Assembly: GCF_031581025.1 (NCBI RefSeq)
Contig: NZ_JAVLCA010000038.1
Length of the DNA: 25,304 bases
Direction: 5' to 3' (one strand)
DNA from: Salibaculum sp031581025
Lineage (GTDB): Bacteria > Pseudomonadota > Alphaproteobacteria > Rhodobacterales > Rhodobacteraceae
Part shown: in pieces, positions 25,109 through 25,304 of the stretch
Numbering within the stretch: position 1 is the stretch's first letter
Layout: each line of letters begins with the position of its first letter
Notes under the pieces: generated by a model
The model's input: only the letters and a program-made list of their open reading frames with translations
Told to the model about the DNA's origin: nothing
Database searches by the model: none
Translations under genes and position numbers: made by a program

Positions 25109-25304
25109 GACTGGCCATTTCGAGGGCGGGTGCGGGTAAACGTTTGGCGCAGCCAAATGTGGTCGTACGGGGTTGAATTGAGGAACCGGCTAGAATAGTG
25201 AAGGGAGTAATGTGGTAGATGTAATTGCTACATTTAAGTGTTTCCGCTTCTTTTAAGGAAAGCTTTGCCGCTATTTAATTCTTTACCGAGACTCGCTTTA
25301 ATTG
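25109..25304. other. lepA downstream region and AT-rich window edge
   Basis: A hairpin CGTTTGGC-GCA-GCCAAATG at 25141-25159 lies 32 bases past lepA and has no T tract; it may end the lepA transcript. From about 25170 composition falls to roughly 37% G+C (my count: 21/60 for 25201-25260 and 17/44 for 25261-25304). On the minus strand a frame open to the window edge ends at TAA 25234-25236 after 22 codons (…SLGKELNSGKAFLKRSGNT); it is too short to call a gene. Confidence 0.5.

Noticed and set aside
25234..25304. Minus-strand 22-codon frame open to the window edge
   Set aside because: Too short to separate from chance in AT-rich DNA; kept only as a note in the edge feature.

Overview
The window is a high-GC (about two-thirds G+C by eye) bacterial chromosome segment that I attribute to an alphaproteobacterium of the Rhodobacteraceae/Roseobacter group. 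The grounds are a long PutA without a DNA-binding domain next to a divergent Lrp-type regulator, a 55-residue L33, a GatC-GatA pair followed by a DxDGDG (excalibur) lipoprotein, an XpaC-TelA-DUF2927 cluster, and short intergenic elements of a style common in Rhodobacterales. Most of it is core chromosome. The assignment is from protein and motif recognition only; no database search was run.

Layout. 51-4115: putA (proline to glutamate) divergent from putR. 4152-4948: a secreted TPR protein and tRNA-Leu(UAA). 4996-8488 (minus): YmdB-family phosphoesterase, an SLC13-type permease with RCK_C domains and a DMT exporter, joined by 4-base stop/start overlaps. 8769-10696 (minus): mgtE overlapping 5-formyltetrahydrofolate cyclo-ligase, separated from the previous set by an inverted pair of hairpin repeats. 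10841-12160: guaD. 12203-16895 (minus): ceramidase-like membrane protein, gatC, gatA, excalibur lipoprotein, N-acetylmuramoyl-alanine amidase, rnpB (RNase P RNA), rpmG with its terminator. 16970-17668: UPF0173 metallo-hydrolase, convergent with tadA across a perfect 12-bp hairpin. 18280-22418 (plus): rluB, a 67-residue membrane protein, xpaC-like, telA-like and a DUF2927 lipoprotein in one tight unit. 22553-23308: a 40-residue stub of a DNA methyltransferase, then a 0.6-kb non-coding stretch holding two copies of a palindrome-rich repeat. 23309-25108: lepA. From about 25170 to the end the base composition drops to roughly 37% G+C, which suggests the edge of a foreign segment.

How the genes work together. 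Many are translation and RNA functions (tRNA-Leu, GatCA, L33, RNase P RNA, TadA, RluB, LepA). Others are catabolism of nitrogen compounds (PutA, GuaD), one-carbon and magnesium metabolism (cyclo-ligase, MgtE), and envelope functions (amidase, two lipoproteins, XpaC/TelA).

I did not find an unmistakable new system. The least explained items are the XpaC/TelA/DUF2927 unit, whose lipoprotein looks like a metzincin-type domain stripped of its zinc ligands, and the repeat region between the methyltransferase stub and lepA.
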